From Polaribacter sp. MED152 (GTDB taxonomy: Bacteria; Bacteroidota; Bacteroidia; Flavobacteriales; Flavobacteriaceae): a DNA stretch of 64,000 bases. Position 1 is the stretch's first letter. The number at the start of each line of letters is the position of its first letter. Positions 44,768 through 54,674 of this stretch are shown here, one piece after another. Below the pieces are notes generated by a model. The model did not search any database, had not been told where the DNA came from, and saw only the letters and a program-made list of their open reading frames with translations. The stretch is from assembly GCF_000152945.2 (NCBI RefSeq), contig NC_020830.1:2800501-2864500 (forward strand). Reading direction: 5' to 3'. The position numbers were made by a program, and so were the translations under genes.

Positions 44768-45495
44768 GCAAAAGAAATTTCCTTAATTCCGAATTCTTTT
44801 ATAGTCTCATCTCCGAGTTCTACTTTAAGATTTCCAGAATTAGAAATACCTATAATTTTACCCATAAATAAAGCATTCTCTGCTGTTTTAAACATGCTAG
44901 GAATGTTTTTTTTGTATAATACTTTAAGATAGTCATTTTCTAAGGTATCGTACTCTTTATCTAGCAATTGTTTTATTCTAAGTTTTATTGCAGTTACAAC
45001 TTCTACAAGCAATTCATCTAAGTTGTAAGATTTGCCTGTAATATTTTTTAAAGATGATGCTTTAGATAGGTTCTCGTAAAATGTTTCTTGATTTACATTA
45101 ATACCAATTCCAACCACAGCATATTTCATAGCACCTTTAGAAATTGAATTTTCAATTAAAATGCCACAAATTTTTTGATTAGCTGACAGAATGTCGTTTG
45201 GCCATTTTATAAATAACTGTTTATTAATGTACATAGAAATAGCATCATACACACCCAAACTAATGGCAAAATTAAAATATTTATAATGGTTTAATTCTAA
45301 ATTTAAATCATTGATAAAAGCACTGAACGTAAGGTTTTTAAAAGGTTCTGAGGCCCAAGTATTTTCTTGTTGGCCACGCCCATTTGTTTGATCTTTAGCT
45401 ACAACCACAGTATAGTTTTCTAAAGAAGAATTTTTCGCCATTTCTTTTAAAAAAGAATTTGTAGAATCAATGGCATTAAGTTTGATTAAATTCAA
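44764..45495 (-). CDS. birA: biotin--[acetyl-CoA-carboxylase] ligase
   Basis: A 243-residue biotin protein ligase: DSTNSFLKEM, the GRGQQENTWASEP biotin/AMP-binding loop, FIKWPNDI and ICGILIEN. There is no N-terminal helix-turn-helix, so it is the non-regulatory, ligase-only form. It attaches biotin to the carboxylase carrier protein. Divergent to rsfS. Confidence 0.94.
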   Translation of the reverse strand: MNLIKLNAIDSTNSFLKEMAKNSSLENYTVVVAKDQTNGRGQQENTWASEPFKNLTFSAFINDLNLELNHYKYFNFAISLGVYDAISMYINKQLFIKWPNDILSANQKICGILIENSISKGAMKYAVVGIGINVNQETFYENLSKASSLKNITGKSYNLDELLVEVVTAIKLRIKQLLDKEYDTLENDYLKVLYKKNIPSMFKTAENALFMGKIIGISNSGNLKVELGDETIKEFGIKEISFA

Positions 45496-45552
45496 TTGTT
45501 AAATATTGTGTAAACTAGTTCAATAATACACAAAATACTCGCAAAAAAATAA

Positions 45553-45560
45553 TAACTTTG
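45553..45560 (+). promoter_or_regulatory. candidate promoter of the rsfS-ftsH operon
   Basis: TAACTTTG fits TAnnTTTG, 22 bp before the rsfS ATG. No good -33 box. Confidence 0.45.
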
Positions 45561-45582
45561 CATTAAATTAGAGAAGAGATTA

Positions 45583-45951
45583 ATGACAAAAAAACAAGTA
45601 AGCACAGATGATTTAATCGCTGTAATTATTAAAGGAATTGATGATGTTAAAGGAGAAGACATCCAATTATTAGATTTAAGAGATATAGAAAATACCGTAT
45701 GCGATTATTTCGTAATTTGCTCTGGTAATTCAAATACACAAGTGAACGCTATTTCTAGTTCAGTTCAAAAAGTAGTAAGTAAAGAGGTTAAAGATAAACC
45801 TTGGCATGTAGAAGGTCAAGGAAACTCTGAATGGGTTTTAATGGATTATGTAAACGTAGTTGTGCACATTTTTCAAAAGCATGTTAGAGATTATTATGAT
45901 ATTGAAAGCCTTTGGGGTGATGCAAAAATCACCGAAATTAACCCAGTATAA
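45583..45951 (+). CDS. rsfS: ribosome silencing factor RsfS
   Basis: A 122-residue RsfS/Iojap protein: DYFVICSGNSNTQVNAI, KPWHVEGQGNSEWVLMDYVNVVVHIF and DYYDIESLWGDA are all family marks. It binds uL14 on the large subunit and blocks subunit joining when nutrients are low. First gene of a tight operon with ftsH and lipid genes. Confidence 0.95.
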   Translation: MTKKQVSTDDLIAVIIKGIDDVKGEDIQLLDLRDIENTVCDYFVICSGNSNTQVNAISSSVQKVVSKEVKDKPWHVEGQGNSEWVLMDYVNVVVHIFQKHVRDYYDIESLWGDAKITEINPV

Positions 45952-45971
45952 TCCTATTGATTTTATAACAC

Positions 45972-47945
45972 ATGAGTGATTCAAATAAAGACAATAAGTC
46001 AAATATGCCTAAATTAAAATTCAGTTCTTATTGGATTTATGGAGGTATATTTTTAGCCATTATAGCTATTCAGTTTTTCAGCAGTGGAGATTTAGCATCT
46101 AAAAGTATTTCAAGAAATAAGTTCGAAGAAATATTGAAAGATAATGACATCAAGAAAATTGTTGTGATTAACAAAGATGTAGCTCAAATATTCTTAACAC
46201 AAGAAGCGCTAAAAAAAGAGGAACATAAAAAATTTACAACCTCTACATTTTACAGACCTGGATCTGCAGTGTATGAATACAATTTTGGAGATCAAAGAAC
46301 CTTTGAACAAAGTGTTATAGAGGCTAAGGAAGAAAAAAACTTAGTTGTAGATATTGATAACAAAGAAAAAACGAGCATTTTTGAAGCTATAGTTGGTTTC
46401 TTACCATTCATCATTTTAATAGCGATTTGGTTATTTTTTATGAAGAGAATGTCTGGTGGAGGAGCAGGTTCTGGTGGAGGAGGTCAAATATTTAGCATTG
46501 GGAAATCTAAAGCTAAACTTTTTGACAAAGACACTAAAGTAAAAACAACTTTTGAGAATGTAGCAGGTTTAGAAGGCGCAAAAGAAGAAGTACAAGAAAT
46601 TGTAGATTTCTTAAAAAGCCCTGAAAAATATACTTCTTTAGGAGGTAAAATTCCAAAGGGAGCGTTATTAGTAGGTCCTCCAGGAACAGGTAAAACATTA
46701 TTAGCAAAGGCAGTTGCAGGTGAAGCTGGTGTACCTTTTTTCTCACTTTCTGGTTCAGATTTTGTAGAGATGTTTGTTGGGGTAGGTGCTTCTAGAGTGC
46801 GTGATTTGTTTAAACAAGCACAGCAAAAATCGCCTTCTATTATTTTTATAGATGAAATTGATGCAATTGGTAGAGCACGTGGTAAAAACTCAATGACAGG
46901 TGGTAATGATGAGCGTGAAAATACGTTAAATCAATTATTAACTGAAATGGATGGTTTTGGTACAGATACTAACGTAATTGTAATTGCTGCAACCAACAGA
47001 GCAGACGTTTTAGATAAAGCTTTAATGCGTGCAGGACGTTTTGATAGACAGATTTATGTAGACTTACCAGATATTAGAGAAAGACAAGAAATCTTTGAAG
47101 TACATATTAAACCTTTAAAATTAGCAGATGATGTTGATGTTGAGTTTTTAGCACAGCAAACACCAGGTTTTTCTGGAGCAGATATTGCTAATATGTGTAA
47201 TGAGGCTGCTTTAATTGCTGCTAGAAATGGTAAGAAAGCTATTCATCATCAAGCATTTTTAGATGCTGTAGACAGAATCGTTGGTGGTTTAGAGAAAAAG
47301 AAAAAACGTATTACACCAAAAGAGAAAAAAGTAATTGCATTTCATGAAGCTGGTCATGCCACTGTAAGTTGGATGTTAGAACATGCTGCACCATTAGTAA
47401 AAGTAACTATTGTACCTAGAGGTCAATCTTTAGGAGCTGCTTGGTACTTGCCTGCAGAACGTTTAATTGTGCAAACAGAGCAAATGTTAGACGAAATGTG
47501 TGCTACTTTAGGAGGAAGAGCTGCTGAAAAAATTATTTTTAATAAAATTTCTACAGGAGCATTAAGCGACTTAGAAAAGGTAACCAAACAAGCAAGAGCT
47601 ATGGTTACAGTATATGGTTTAAATGATGAAGTTGGTAATATTACTTATTACGATTCTTCAGGTAATGATGCCTTTGTAAAACCTTATAGTGAGGAAACTG
47701 GTAAAATGATTGATAAAGAAATTTCTAAAATGATAGAAATTCAGTATCAAAGAGCCATTGAATTGCTTTCTAAACACAAAGAAAAACTTACAGTTTTAGC
47801 GGAATTGCTTTTAGAAAAAGAGGTGATTTTTAAAGACGATTTAGAGAAAATTTTTGGTAAAAGACCATTTGAGGCTTTAGATACAGAAGTAAAGTCAGAA
47901 GATGAAATAGACTTGCCAACAGAGAGTACTACAACAGAATCGTAA
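45972..47945 (+). CDS. ftsH: ATP-dependent zinc metalloprotease FtsH
   Basis: A 657-residue inner-membrane protease. Two transmembrane helices (about 20-36 and 138-157) enclose a periplasmic domain. Walker A GPPGTGKT is at 235-242, Walker [12 protein letters not shown], the SRH region GRFDRQI, and zinc-binding HEAGH at 458-462. It degrades misfolded membrane proteins and short-lived regulators. The LUD protein gene follows after six bases. Confidence 0.97.
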   Translation: MSDSNKDNKSNMPKLKFSSYWIYGGIFLAIIAIQFFSSGDLASKSISRNKFEEILKDNDIKKIVVINKDVAQIFLTQEALKKEEHKKFTTSTFYRPGSAVYEYNFGDQRTFEQSVIEAKEEKNLVVDIDNKEKTSIFEAIVGFLPFIILIAIWLFFMKRMSGGGAGSGGGGQIFSIGKSKAKLFDKDTKVKTTFENVAGLEGAKEEVQEIVDFLKSPEKYTSLGGKIPKGALLVGPPGTGKTLLAKAVAGEAGVPFFSLSGSDFVEMFVGVGASRVRDLFKQAQQKSPSIIFIDEIDAIGRARGKNSMTGGNDERENTLNQLLTEMDGFGTDTNVIVIAATNRADVLDKALMRAGRFDRQIYVDLPDIRERQEIFEVHIKPLKLADDVDVEFLAQQTPGFSGADIANMCNEAALIAARNGKKAIHHQAFLDAVDRIVGGLEKKKKRITPKEKKVIAFHEAGHATVSWMLEHAAPLVKVTIVPRGQSLGAAWYLPAERLIVQTEQMLDEMCATLGGRAAEKIIFNKISTGALSDLEKVTKQARAMVTVYGLNDEVGNITYYDSSGNDAFVKPYSEETGKMIDKEISKMIEIQYQRAIELLSKHKEKLTVLAELLLEKEVIFKDDLEKIFGKRPFEALDTEVKSEDEIDLPTESTTTES

Positions 47946-47951
47946 TTTTTA

Positions 47952-48536
47952 ATGGATTTTTTAAAGAAACTTTTTAATATCCCAATTAAAGAGGATAAAC
48001 AAATACAAAATCAAGAGGTAAATTTATCTCTTGATGATTTGTTTGTACACAACTTTGTGAATAAAGGGGGTAAGTTTCTTTACTGCACAAGTGAGGCAGA
48101 TGTAAAAACTAATTTTGCCAACATTCTATCAGAAAATAATTGGAATGCTGTACAGTTGTTAAATCCAAAATTAAAGTCTATTGTAAACCATAAAGAGGTT
48201 ACAATAGCTACAAATACCAATTCAGACCTACCTGCTTTTACAACTTGTGAACATTTAATAGCAGATAATGGTGATGTTTTATTCTCATCGAATCAATTAA
48301 AAAGTACAAAACTTAAAGATTATACCAATAATTTTATTGTTTACGCAACTACCAGTCAATTAGTTAAAGACACAGGACAAGGCCTTACAGGAATCAAAAC
48401 AAAATACGCAAATAACTTGCCTACAAACATATCTTCAATAAAAAATTACAACACTCAGAATGTTGATGATAATTTTTTAAACTATGGCAACAATAACTCA
48501 AAAAACCTATATTTGCTGTTGTTTGAAGATTTATAA
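47952..48536 (+). CDS. LUD domain protein (LutC/YkgG-like)
   Basis: A 194-residue protein with a LUD fold: FTTCEHLIADNGDVLFSS and TNNFIVYATTSQLVKD. LutC takes part in lactate use in Bacillus, but no lutA or lutB is here, and a conserved place between ftsH and cdsA in flavobacteria suggests a different, unknown role. Co-transcribed with both neighbours. Confidence 0.72.
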   Translation: MDFLKKLFNIPIKEDKQIQNQEVNLSLDDLFVHNFVNKGGKFLYCTSEADVKTNFANILSENNWNAVQLLNPKLKSIVNHKEVTIATNTNSDLPAFTTCEHLIADNGDVLFSSNQLKSTKLKDYTNNFIVYATTSQLVKDTGQGLTGIKTKYANNLPTNISSIKNYNTQNVDDNFLNYGNNNSKNLYLLLFEDL

Positions 48537-48537
48537 T

Positions 48538-49332
48538 ATGCGCAACCTTTTAAGAAGGAGTTTTTCTGGAATTATTTATGTCCTTATTTTTATTTCTGCT
48601 ATTCTCTTTTCTAAAGAGTCTTATATTGTTTTAATTACACTTTTTGGTTTTTTATGCATTTGGGAGTTTTCTAAACTCATCGCCCTAAAAAACTACGCTG
48701 CATATATTTTATTTCCTTTAACCTTATACCTTTTAATTAGTAGGCAATATAGCTACGCTTCAATAGGTATTCTTACTATAACGTTGCTATCATCTACCTA
48801 CTTAGTTTATCAACTATTTGTAAAAAAAGAAATCAATTATAAAGATAACAGGCAAAAACTTGGGTTAACTTACAGGTATGTTATTTTCTCAATGTGTTTT
48901 TTGGTCTTGTTACCATTTTACGAGAACAGTTTTCATCCATATTTAATGATCAGTATTTTATCATTAATTTGGGTAAACGATTCTTTTGCATTTTTAATCG
49001 GTAAAAATTTTGGGAAACATAAACTTTTTCCATCAGTATCTCCTAAAAAAACAATAGAAGGTTTTGTTGGAGGATTGGTTTTTTCACTATTAGCGGCATT
49101 ACTAATTAGTAAGTTTAATTTAGATTTCTCTATGCTGCATTGGCTAATTATAGGTGTTTTGGTTTCTGTATTAGGTACAACAGGCGATCTAGTAGAATCT
49201 AAATTTAAAAGACAAGCAGGTCTTAAAGATAGTGGAAACATTATGCCTGGTCATGGAGGAATTTTAGACAGGCTAGATAGTTTACTATTTGCTGCACCCT
49301 TTGTATATTTGTTTATTAATTATATAATTTAA
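48538..49332 (+). CDS. cdsA: phosphatidate cytidylyltransferase
   Basis: About 264 residues from the ATG at 48538, one base after the upstream stop; a longer start at 48484 lies within the LUD gene. A multi-helix membrane enzyme with the CdsA signature near the C-terminus (KRQAGLKDSGNIMPGHGGILDRLDS in two pieces). It makes CDP-diacylglycerol from phosphatidate and CTP. psd follows after three bases, so two phospholipid genes are linked. Confidence 0.95.
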   Translation: MRNLLRRSFSGIIYVLIFISAILFSKESYIVLITLFGFLCIWEFSKLIALKNYAAYILFPLTLYLLISRQYSYASIGILTITLLSSTYLVYQLFVKKEINYKDNRQKLGLTYRYVIFSMCFLVLLPFYENSFHPYLMISILSLIWVNDSFAFLIGKNFGKHKLFPSVSPKKTIEGFVGGLVFSLLAALLISKFNLDFSMLHWLIIGVLVSVLGTTGDLVESKFKRQAGLKDSGNIMPGHGGILDRLDSLLFAAPFVYLFINYII

Positions 49333-49335
49333 AGC

Positions 49336-49992
49336 ATGATTCGTTTTCATAAAGAAGGTTACAAAATTATTGTAATTACATTCATCATTGTAATTGCTGC
49401 TATTTTATTGGCAGAAAAATTTATTGATATTGTTTGGGTTACAAAGTCAATTCAAATATTGGCAGTAGCGTTTCTTATAATCGTTTTGCAGTTTTTTAGA
49501 AACCCTAAAAGAATAGCACAATTAAATGAAAATACAATTGTTGCGCCTGTAGATGGTAAAGTTGTAGTGATAGAAGAGGTAGAAGAACCAGAATATTTTA
49601 AAGACAAAAGATTACAGGTATCAATATTTATGTCTCCAATTAATGTGCATGTTACAAGATACGCCATGAGTGGTAAGATTAAATACAGCAAATATCATCC
49701 AGGAAAATACTTGGTAGCTTGGCATCCTAAAGCTTCTACAGATAATGAAAGAACCACCATTGTAATTCATAATGATAGTTTTGGAGATGTTTTATACAGA
49801 CAAATTGCAGGTGCACTAGCCAAAAGAATTGTAAATTATGCCATTGAAGGTGAAGAAGTGGTTCAAGGTACAGATGCAGGTTTTATCAAATTTGGTTCAC
49901 GAGTAGATTTGTATTTTCCTTTAGGAACTAAACTAAATGTTAGTTTAGGAGATAAAGTAAAAGGAGGTACACAAGTGATTGCAGAAAAATAG
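49336..49992 (+). CDS. psd: phosphatidylserine decarboxylase family protein
   Basis: A 218-residue short-type (PSD-A) decarboxylase. Two N-terminal membrane helices (about 8-52), then VDGKVVVIEEV, MSPINVHVTRYAMSGK with the conserved His, and the self-cleavage site at the Gly-Ser of KFGSRVDLYFP, which generates the pyruvoyl group. It forms phosphatidylethanolamine. The TAG stop lies in AAAAATAG, and the acyl-CoA-binding protein frame runs on directly in the -1 frame. Confidence 0.93.
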   Translation: MIRFHKEGYKIIVITFIIVIAAILLAEKFIDIVWVTKSIQILAVAFLIIVLQFFRNPKRIAQLNENTIVAPVDGKVVVIEEVEEPEYFKDKRLQVSIFMSPINVHVTRYAMSGKIKYSKYHPGKYLVAWHPKASTDNERTTIVIHNDSFGDVLYRQIAGALAKRIVNYAIEGEEVVQGTDAGFIKFGSRVDLYFPLGTKLNVSLGDKVKGGTQVIAEK

Positions 49993-50267
49993 AAGTTATT
50001 AAAGATTTAGATCAAAATTTTAATGATGCTTTTCAAAAACTGTCTAAGCTTAAAAAAACGATTGCACCAGATTTAATGTTGCAACTGTATGCTTATCATA
50101 AGCAAGCAAACTTTGGAAATAACTTTTCGTTTAACAGTGGTTTAGATGTAAGAAGTGGCTTTAAATTTAATGCGTGGATGCAGTTGAAAGGTATGTCTTC
50201 AGATGAAGCTAAAGAGAAGTATATAGAATTAGCAAATCAAATTTTACAAAAAAATAAAGATAGTTAG
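49989..50267 (+). CDS. acyl-CoA-binding protein, non-AUG start or frameshift
   Basis: The first ATG in frame is at 50076, but the conserved acyl-CoA-binding domain clearly begins earlier: upstream codons read KDLDQNFNDAFQKLSKL and continue into KTIAPDLMLQLYAYHKQA. No ATG, GTG, TTG or CTG exists between the nearest upstream stop (49950) and 50076. Possible starts are ATA at 49989 or ATT at 49998, or a -1 slip at the five-A run beside the psd stop, which would fuse Psd and this domain. The domain itself (NFGNN, FKFNAWMQLKGMSSDEAKEKYI) is intact. It binds medium- and long-chain acyl-CoA. Confidence 0.75.
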   Translation: MEVIKDLDQNFNDAFQKLSKLKKTIAPDLMLQLYAYHKQANFGNNFSFNSGLDVRSGFKFNAWMQLKGMSSDEAKEKYIELANQILQKNKDS

Positions 50268-50270
50268 ATT

Positions 50271-50903
50271 ATGAAAAAAGTATTAGTTACAATTTTTGCA
50301 TGTGTATTAGTATTCAATTTAACATCTTGCAAATCAGAGAGTGAGTCCACTACTAAAACTACTCTTACAACAACTGAACCTAAGAAAAGTACTGCAGCTT
50401 TTAGTGTAGCTAACGCTAAAACTAATATAAAATTCACAGCATATAAAACCACAGAGAAAATTGGGGTTGCTGGTTCTTTTAAGAAAATTGATATTACTCA
50501 TGGAGGTGAAGGAGCTAACATAAAAGAAGCAATTAACAATACTGAGTTTTCAATACCAGTAAGTGGCTTAATTACAAAAGATTCTAGTAGAGATTACAAG
50601 ATTAAGAAATTCTTTTTTGGTGTAATGAACAATACTAAGCTTCTTTCTGGAGATTTAAAATTGGTTGATGATAGTAATGGAATTGCCAACATTACCATGA
50701 ATGGAGAAACTCAGGCAGTACCTTTTACATATACCATTCATAGAAATGAATTCAATATGAAAGCTATTATAGACATAAATACCTGGAATGCTGGTAAAGC
50801 ATTGGCCTCTTTAAATAAGGTTTGTCAAGATTTACACAAGGGTTCAGATGGTATCTCTAAAACTTGGAGTGAAGTAGATTTGAATATTTCTACTACTTTT
50901 TAA
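50271..50903 (+). CDS. YceI family lipoprotein
   Basis: A 210-residue protein with lipobox LTSC (Cys20), a Thr/Ser/Lys-rich linker (23-45) and a YceI lipocalin-like barrel (NIKFTAYKTTEKIGVAGSF and later NITMNGETQAVPF). YceI proteins bind isoprenoid-like lipids; the ligand here is unknown. Three bases after the acyl-CoA-binding gene. Overlaps the convergent epimerase by 11 bases. Confidence 0.88.
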   Translation: MKKVLVTIFACVLVFNLTSCKSESESTTKTTLTTTEPKKSTAAFSVANAKTNIKFTAYKTTEKIGVAGSFKKIDITHGGEGANIKEAINNTEFSIPVSGLITKDSSRDYKIKKFFFGVMNNTKLLSGDLKLVDDSNGIANITMNGETQAVPFTYTIHRNEFNMKAIIDINTWNAGKALASLNKVCQDLHKGSDGISKTWSEVDLNISTTF

Positions 50904-51777
50904 ATAAGTTATTTAAGGCTTCAGCTAATTCTGGAAATTGAAAGGTAAATTTGTGTTTTCTAATTTTATCTGATGCTAGTCTGCTGCCTTCTAGTAAAAT
51001 TTTAGCCATGTCTCCAAAAGCTAGTTTCAGCATAAAACTAGGTACATTAATTCCAACATAAGGTCTAGAAACACTTTTTGCTAGTTGTTTAGAAAATGTT
51101 GTGCTTGTATGATGCTCAGGAGCTACAGCATTAAAAACTCCGTTTACATTTTCTTCAATTTGATGTATATACATTTGGCATAAATCATCAAGATGTATCC
51201 ATGGCATATATTGTTTACCAGAACCTAAAGCTGCAATTACAGGTGTTTTCATTTTTTCTAAAGCACCACCAGTTCTAGATAAAACAATACCTGTTCTTAA
51301 AATTGAAACAGGAATATTTATACTTTCAAATTGAAGTGCAGCTGCTTCCCATTTTTCACAAACCTCACCCAAAAAATCATTGCCTGCAGCATCATTTTCT
51401 TCAAAAATTTTATCGCTAGTTATCGCTCCATAATATCCACTTCCTGAAGCTGATATAAAACCTTTTAAAGGCAAGTTCAATGCTTTTACTTTGCTAAACA
51501 GTAGGTTTGCAGAATCTACTCTACTATCAATAATTACCTTTTTTCTTTTATCTGACCATCTTTCATCAGCAATACCTGCGCCTGCCAAATGAATAATATA
51601 TTCAACATCCTTAAAAGCATCAACATCTATGGTTTGCTTAGATATATCCCATTTAAATTCGTTAGAAGCATCAGGTGTTCTTGTAAGAATGTTTACTGAA
51701 TGTTCTTTTTCTAAGAGTAATTTTGTTAATTGAGTACCTACTAAACCTGTACCACCAGAAATTAAAATTTTTGCCAT
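50893..51777 (-). CDS. TIGR01777 family NAD-dependent epimerase/dehydratase
   Basis: A 294-residue extended-SDR protein starting ILISGGTGLVGTQLTKLL, with SASGSGYYGA (the atypical YYG active-site region of the family), ILRTGIVLSRTGGALEKM and a C-terminal DUF1731-like part (LLEGSRLASDKIRKHKFTFQFP in pieces). The E. coli relative is YfcH. Reaction unknown. Confidence 0.9.
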   Translation of the reverse strand: MAKILISGGTGLVGTQLTKLLLEKEHSVNILTRTPDASNEFKWDISKQTIDVDAFKDVEYIIHLAGAGIADERWSDKRKKVIIDSRVDSANLLFSKVKALNLPLKGFISASGSGYYGAITSDKIFEENDAAGNDFLGEVCEKWEAAALQFESINIPVSILRTGIVLSRTGGALEKMKTPVIAALGSGKQYMPWIHLDDLCQMYIHQIEENVNGVFNAVAPEHHTSTTFSKQLAKSVSRPYVGINVPSFMLKLAFGDMAKILLEGSRLASDKIRKHKFTFQFPELAEALNNLFKK

Positions 51778-51787
51778 ATGTAAAGAT

Positions 51788-51819
51788 AAAAAAAACCGTA
51801 ATCGAAAAGATTACGGTTT
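51788..51819 (-). terminator. terminator after the large zinc protease gene
   Basis: AAACCGTAATC (51793-51803) pairs with GATTACGGTTT (51809-51819) over GAAAA. The A-run on the left becomes the T-run for the minus strand. Confidence 0.88.
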
Positions 51820-51840
51820 CTAATAAATAATTCTTAAAAA

Positions 51841-54465
51841 TTATTTTATTTCTTTCATTGCGTTTGTAATCAACGTTTTTAAATGATTTTTGTGAGCTTT
51901 TGTTGCTACATCACCTTTACCATTGCTAACCCAACTTTTAATGGCATTTAAATTATAAATGGCCATAGACTTAGAAGCTACCGAAAAACGAGAGCTAGTT
52001 CTACCAGTAACCATAGCAATTAAACGTTTGGTATACACTGCTTGTAAATTTTGACGGAAAGAATTCACACTACCGTAAATGTCTGGCTTAAACATCATAT
52101 TGTTTAAATCTGTCATGAATGTTGATAGCTTGTATTCGTTTCCATAAAGCTCAGAGTTCGATAACCTTTGTAGTGTGTTTGGATGCATGATATGTGCTAA
52201 AACACTTGTTTGATAGCCTAGTACTTGCTCATGAATTTTTGGATCTTCTGGACCTCCAAAGAAATTATATCCTCTTCTTTGTCTTGCTAGATAATTATAT
52301 ACTTCATTTGGAGTGCTGAATGCATCTGGGGCAAATATGTATTTGTCTAAAGCATCCATAGCTCTTTTTTGATCTTCTTTGGATACAGGTGTGTAAGGTT
52401 GCGTACCACCTTCTTGTCCATAAGTAGATCTGTCTACGTAAACTCCACCAATGAATCTAGAAACTACGCCACCTGCAATTCTGGTTTGGTTATGCAAAGT
52501 ATAGTAAGCTCTTCTTAAATCTTCATAAGTTTCACCTTTTTTAGTAAACTGATTTTTAAGATTTTTCATCATATCATTTACAAGCTCAAATCTGTTGATA
52601 GAGTATGTAATTTGATCATTAGATAAATCACCAATCATTACTCGAGGGTCAATTGCTTTACCTGGAGAACGCATATCATCTGCATCATTACCAAAAATTA
52701 ATTCTGGTTCTGTAGATCTTTCTAATAAAGCTTCTCTTTCTGATGCATTTTTAAAAGGAGTATACCCAAACTGAATAGCCCAAATATCATATGGCCCAAC
52801 AGCCATATCATAGTACTGTCCTTGTTTGCTTCTGTCATTAGTAATGTTAATTCCTGCATAATCCATTACAGAACCTGTAAGTGCTTTTCCTTTAATAAAG
52901 TTAGCATCTGCCAATTGTTCAGGAGAATATACTTGACTCGCTTTCATATTATGATTTAAACCTAAAGTATGCCCAACTTCGTGCATAATTAAAGATTTCA
53001 TTCCTTCTTTTTTGATACCTTCCATATCCAACTCAGAAGCACCTGTAGCTTGTAAAACTGCAGTACCTAACTGTAAGTTTTCGTGCATGATATGTCCTGC
53101 AGAACACAATAATAAGTTGTTTTTAGCTAAATATTTCTTAGCTCTTAATTCAGCAGATGTTTCTAAATGCATATTGGCAGCAGCGTTATTATATAATTCA
53201 TCAGCAAAAACTCTATTTGTAAAGTGCACATATTCTAGCATAATATCTGCTCCTAAAATTTCACCAGTTCTTGGGTTTACAAAACTAGGTCCATAACCTC
53301 CAAAAGGTGGATTAGGAGAAGATGTCCAACGTAAAACATTGTATCTTACATCTCCAGCATCCCAAGTAGCATCATCTGGTTGCATTTTAACAACCATAGC
53401 ATTATTAAAGCCAGCTTTTTCAAAAGCTTCGTTCCAAGCTAAAACACCTTCTTTAATGGTTTCTCTCCATTCTACAGGTGTTGATTTTTCCATCCACCAA
53501 GTAATAGGCGTTACAGGCTCAGAAATAGCTGCTTCCGGATTTTTCTTTACCAATCTCCATCTGTGAATCATATCTCTATAATTTACAGTTTCTGTGGTAG
53601 TCATATCATTTGTTTGCGTTAAGAAATACCCAACTCTAGCATCATCCATTCTTGGTTCATAGCCATCTTCTGGCATATTCATAAATGTGTGAAATACTTT
53701 AATAGAAACATTTCTACCATCTGTAACTGCCGCAGAACCACCATTAATTACGTTTGGATTGCTGTAAACGTATTCTGTTTTAATATTTGTGTTTTCTGGA
53801 TAGTTTTTAATCTCGTTAATTTTAGATTTCGATTTGTCAAATCTACCTAAGCTAAACGCAAAAGGAGATTGACCAGGAAATCTTGGTTGCTTAATTCTTG
53901 TAAATATTTCAGATAAAAACAATCCATTTGCATCAATTAAATACTCACCTTTTTCTTCATCAGAAGCCAATAGTTTTCCACTTGCAATTACAGCATCACT
54001 AATATTTGCTTCAGAAGATTTAGAAATTGCATTATCCTTATCGAAATAGAAGGCAGTATTTGGCGCCATAAATTCTAAACGATTAAAATATTTTGTAACA
54101 TGAAATACGCTAGAACCATTGTAAGAACCTCTATATGCATTAGCTTCTGTTACACCATCTGCAATTTGAGAGAAATAAATAAAGTCTTTATCTAATTGGT
54201 CTTTTTTAACTAATAGTTTAACAGAACCTGTTACAGTATCTTGATAAATGGTAAATAAACCATCTATTTTTTTACTACTTTTTGTAAGTGATTTAATGGT
54301 TTTACCTTTCTTTTTAGGTGGTGTTTTTTTGGCAGGAGCCTCTTTTTTAACTTCCTTTTTTTTCTTTTTCCAAAACTGTGCATTTGTGTTTGGAACTCCT
54401 AGAATTCCGAACACCATTAAAAATGAACACAGAATTTTAAACTTCTGAAAATGGTTTGATTTCAT
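51841..54465 (-). CDS. large secreted zinc-dependent metalloprotease (DUF5117/DUF5118 type)
   Basis: An 874-residue protein with a signal peptide followed by a Lys/Pro-rich stretch (about 30-58, KKKKKEVKKEAPAKK). The N-terminal half fits DUF5117, preceded by a short DUF5118-like segment. Zinc site HEVGHTLGLNHNM (HExxHxxGxxH, metzincin-like) is in the middle. The C-terminal part contains FFGGPEDPKIHEQVLGYQ. Probably periplasmic or outer-membrane; the substrate is not known. Divergent to the VWA/AAA+ pair across a 209-bp gap. Confidence 0.88.
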   Translation of the reverse strand: MKSNHFQKFKILCSFLMVFGILGVPNTNAQFWKKKKKEVKKEAPAKKTPPKKKGKTIKSLTKSSKKIDGLFTIYQDTVTGSVKLLVKKDQLDKDFIYFSQIADGVTEANAYRGSYNGSSVFHVTKYFNRLEFMAPNTAFYFDKDNAISKSSEANISDAVIASGKLLASDEEKGEYLIDANGLFLSEIFTRIKQPRFPGQSPFAFSLGRFDKSKSKINEIKNYPENTNIKTEYVYSNPNVINGGSAAVTDGRNVSIKVFHTFMNMPEDGYEPRMDDARVGYFLTQTNDMTTTETVNYRDMIHRWRLVKKNPEAAISEPVTPITWWMEKSTPVEWRETIKEGVLAWNEAFEKAGFNNAMVVKMQPDDATWDAGDVRYNVLRWTSSPNPPFGGYGPSFVNPRTGEILGADIMLEYVHFTNRVFADELYNNAAANMHLETSAELRAKKYLAKNNLLLCSAGHIMHENLQLGTAVLQATGASELDMEGIKKEGMKSLIMHEVGHTLGLNHNMKASQVYSPEQLADANFIKGKALTGSVMDYAGINITNDRSKQGQYYDMAVGPYDIWAIQFGYTPFKNASEREALLERSTEPELIFGNDADDMRSPGKAIDPRVMIGDLSNDQITYSINRFELVNDMMKNLKNQFTKKGETYEDLRRAYYTLHNQTRIAGGVVSRFIGGVYVDRSTYGQEGGTQPYTPVSKEDQKRAMDALDKYIFAPDAFSTPNEVYNYLARQRRGYNFFGGPEDPKIHEQVLGYQTSVLAHIMHPNTLQRLSNSELYGNEYKLSTFMTDLNNMMFKPDIYGSVNSFRQNLQAVYTKRLIAMVTGRTSSRFSVASKSMAIYNLNAIKSWVSNGKGDVATKAHKNHLKTLITNAMKEIK

Positions 54466-54591
54466 TGTAATGTCGATTTAATTTTAATTATGTGTCAAGT
54501 TAGGATAGAAATACAACATAAATGTTAATTATATACTAAAATTAATAGGTTTAAATTTCTGATATTATTGAATTTAGTGACTTATTTAAAG

Positions 54592-54614
54592 GTATCAATT
54601 AAACTAATTGATAC
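54592..54614. promoter_or_regulatory. perfect 10-bp inverted repeat, candidate operator
   Basis: GTATCAATTA (54592-54601) and TAATTGATAC (54605-54614) are perfectly complementary with a three-base spacer. There is no T-run, so it is not a terminator. It sits between divergent genes, 60 bp before the VWA gene and 126 bp before the protease gene. Confidence 0.45.
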
Positions 54615-54674
54615 ATATGCTAAAGCAATGTTAATATTTTTTATCAGCTTAATTAAAGGCGTATTTTTATAGTG

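Noticed and set aside
47952..48536. LUD protein as part of a lactate-use (LutABC) system
   Set aside because: No lutA or lutB neighbours; the gene sits in an ftsH-cdsA-psd block, so lactate use is not supported.
53012..53296. 94-codon plus-strand frame in the zinc protease gene
   Set aside because: Antisense shadow of a long conserved gene.
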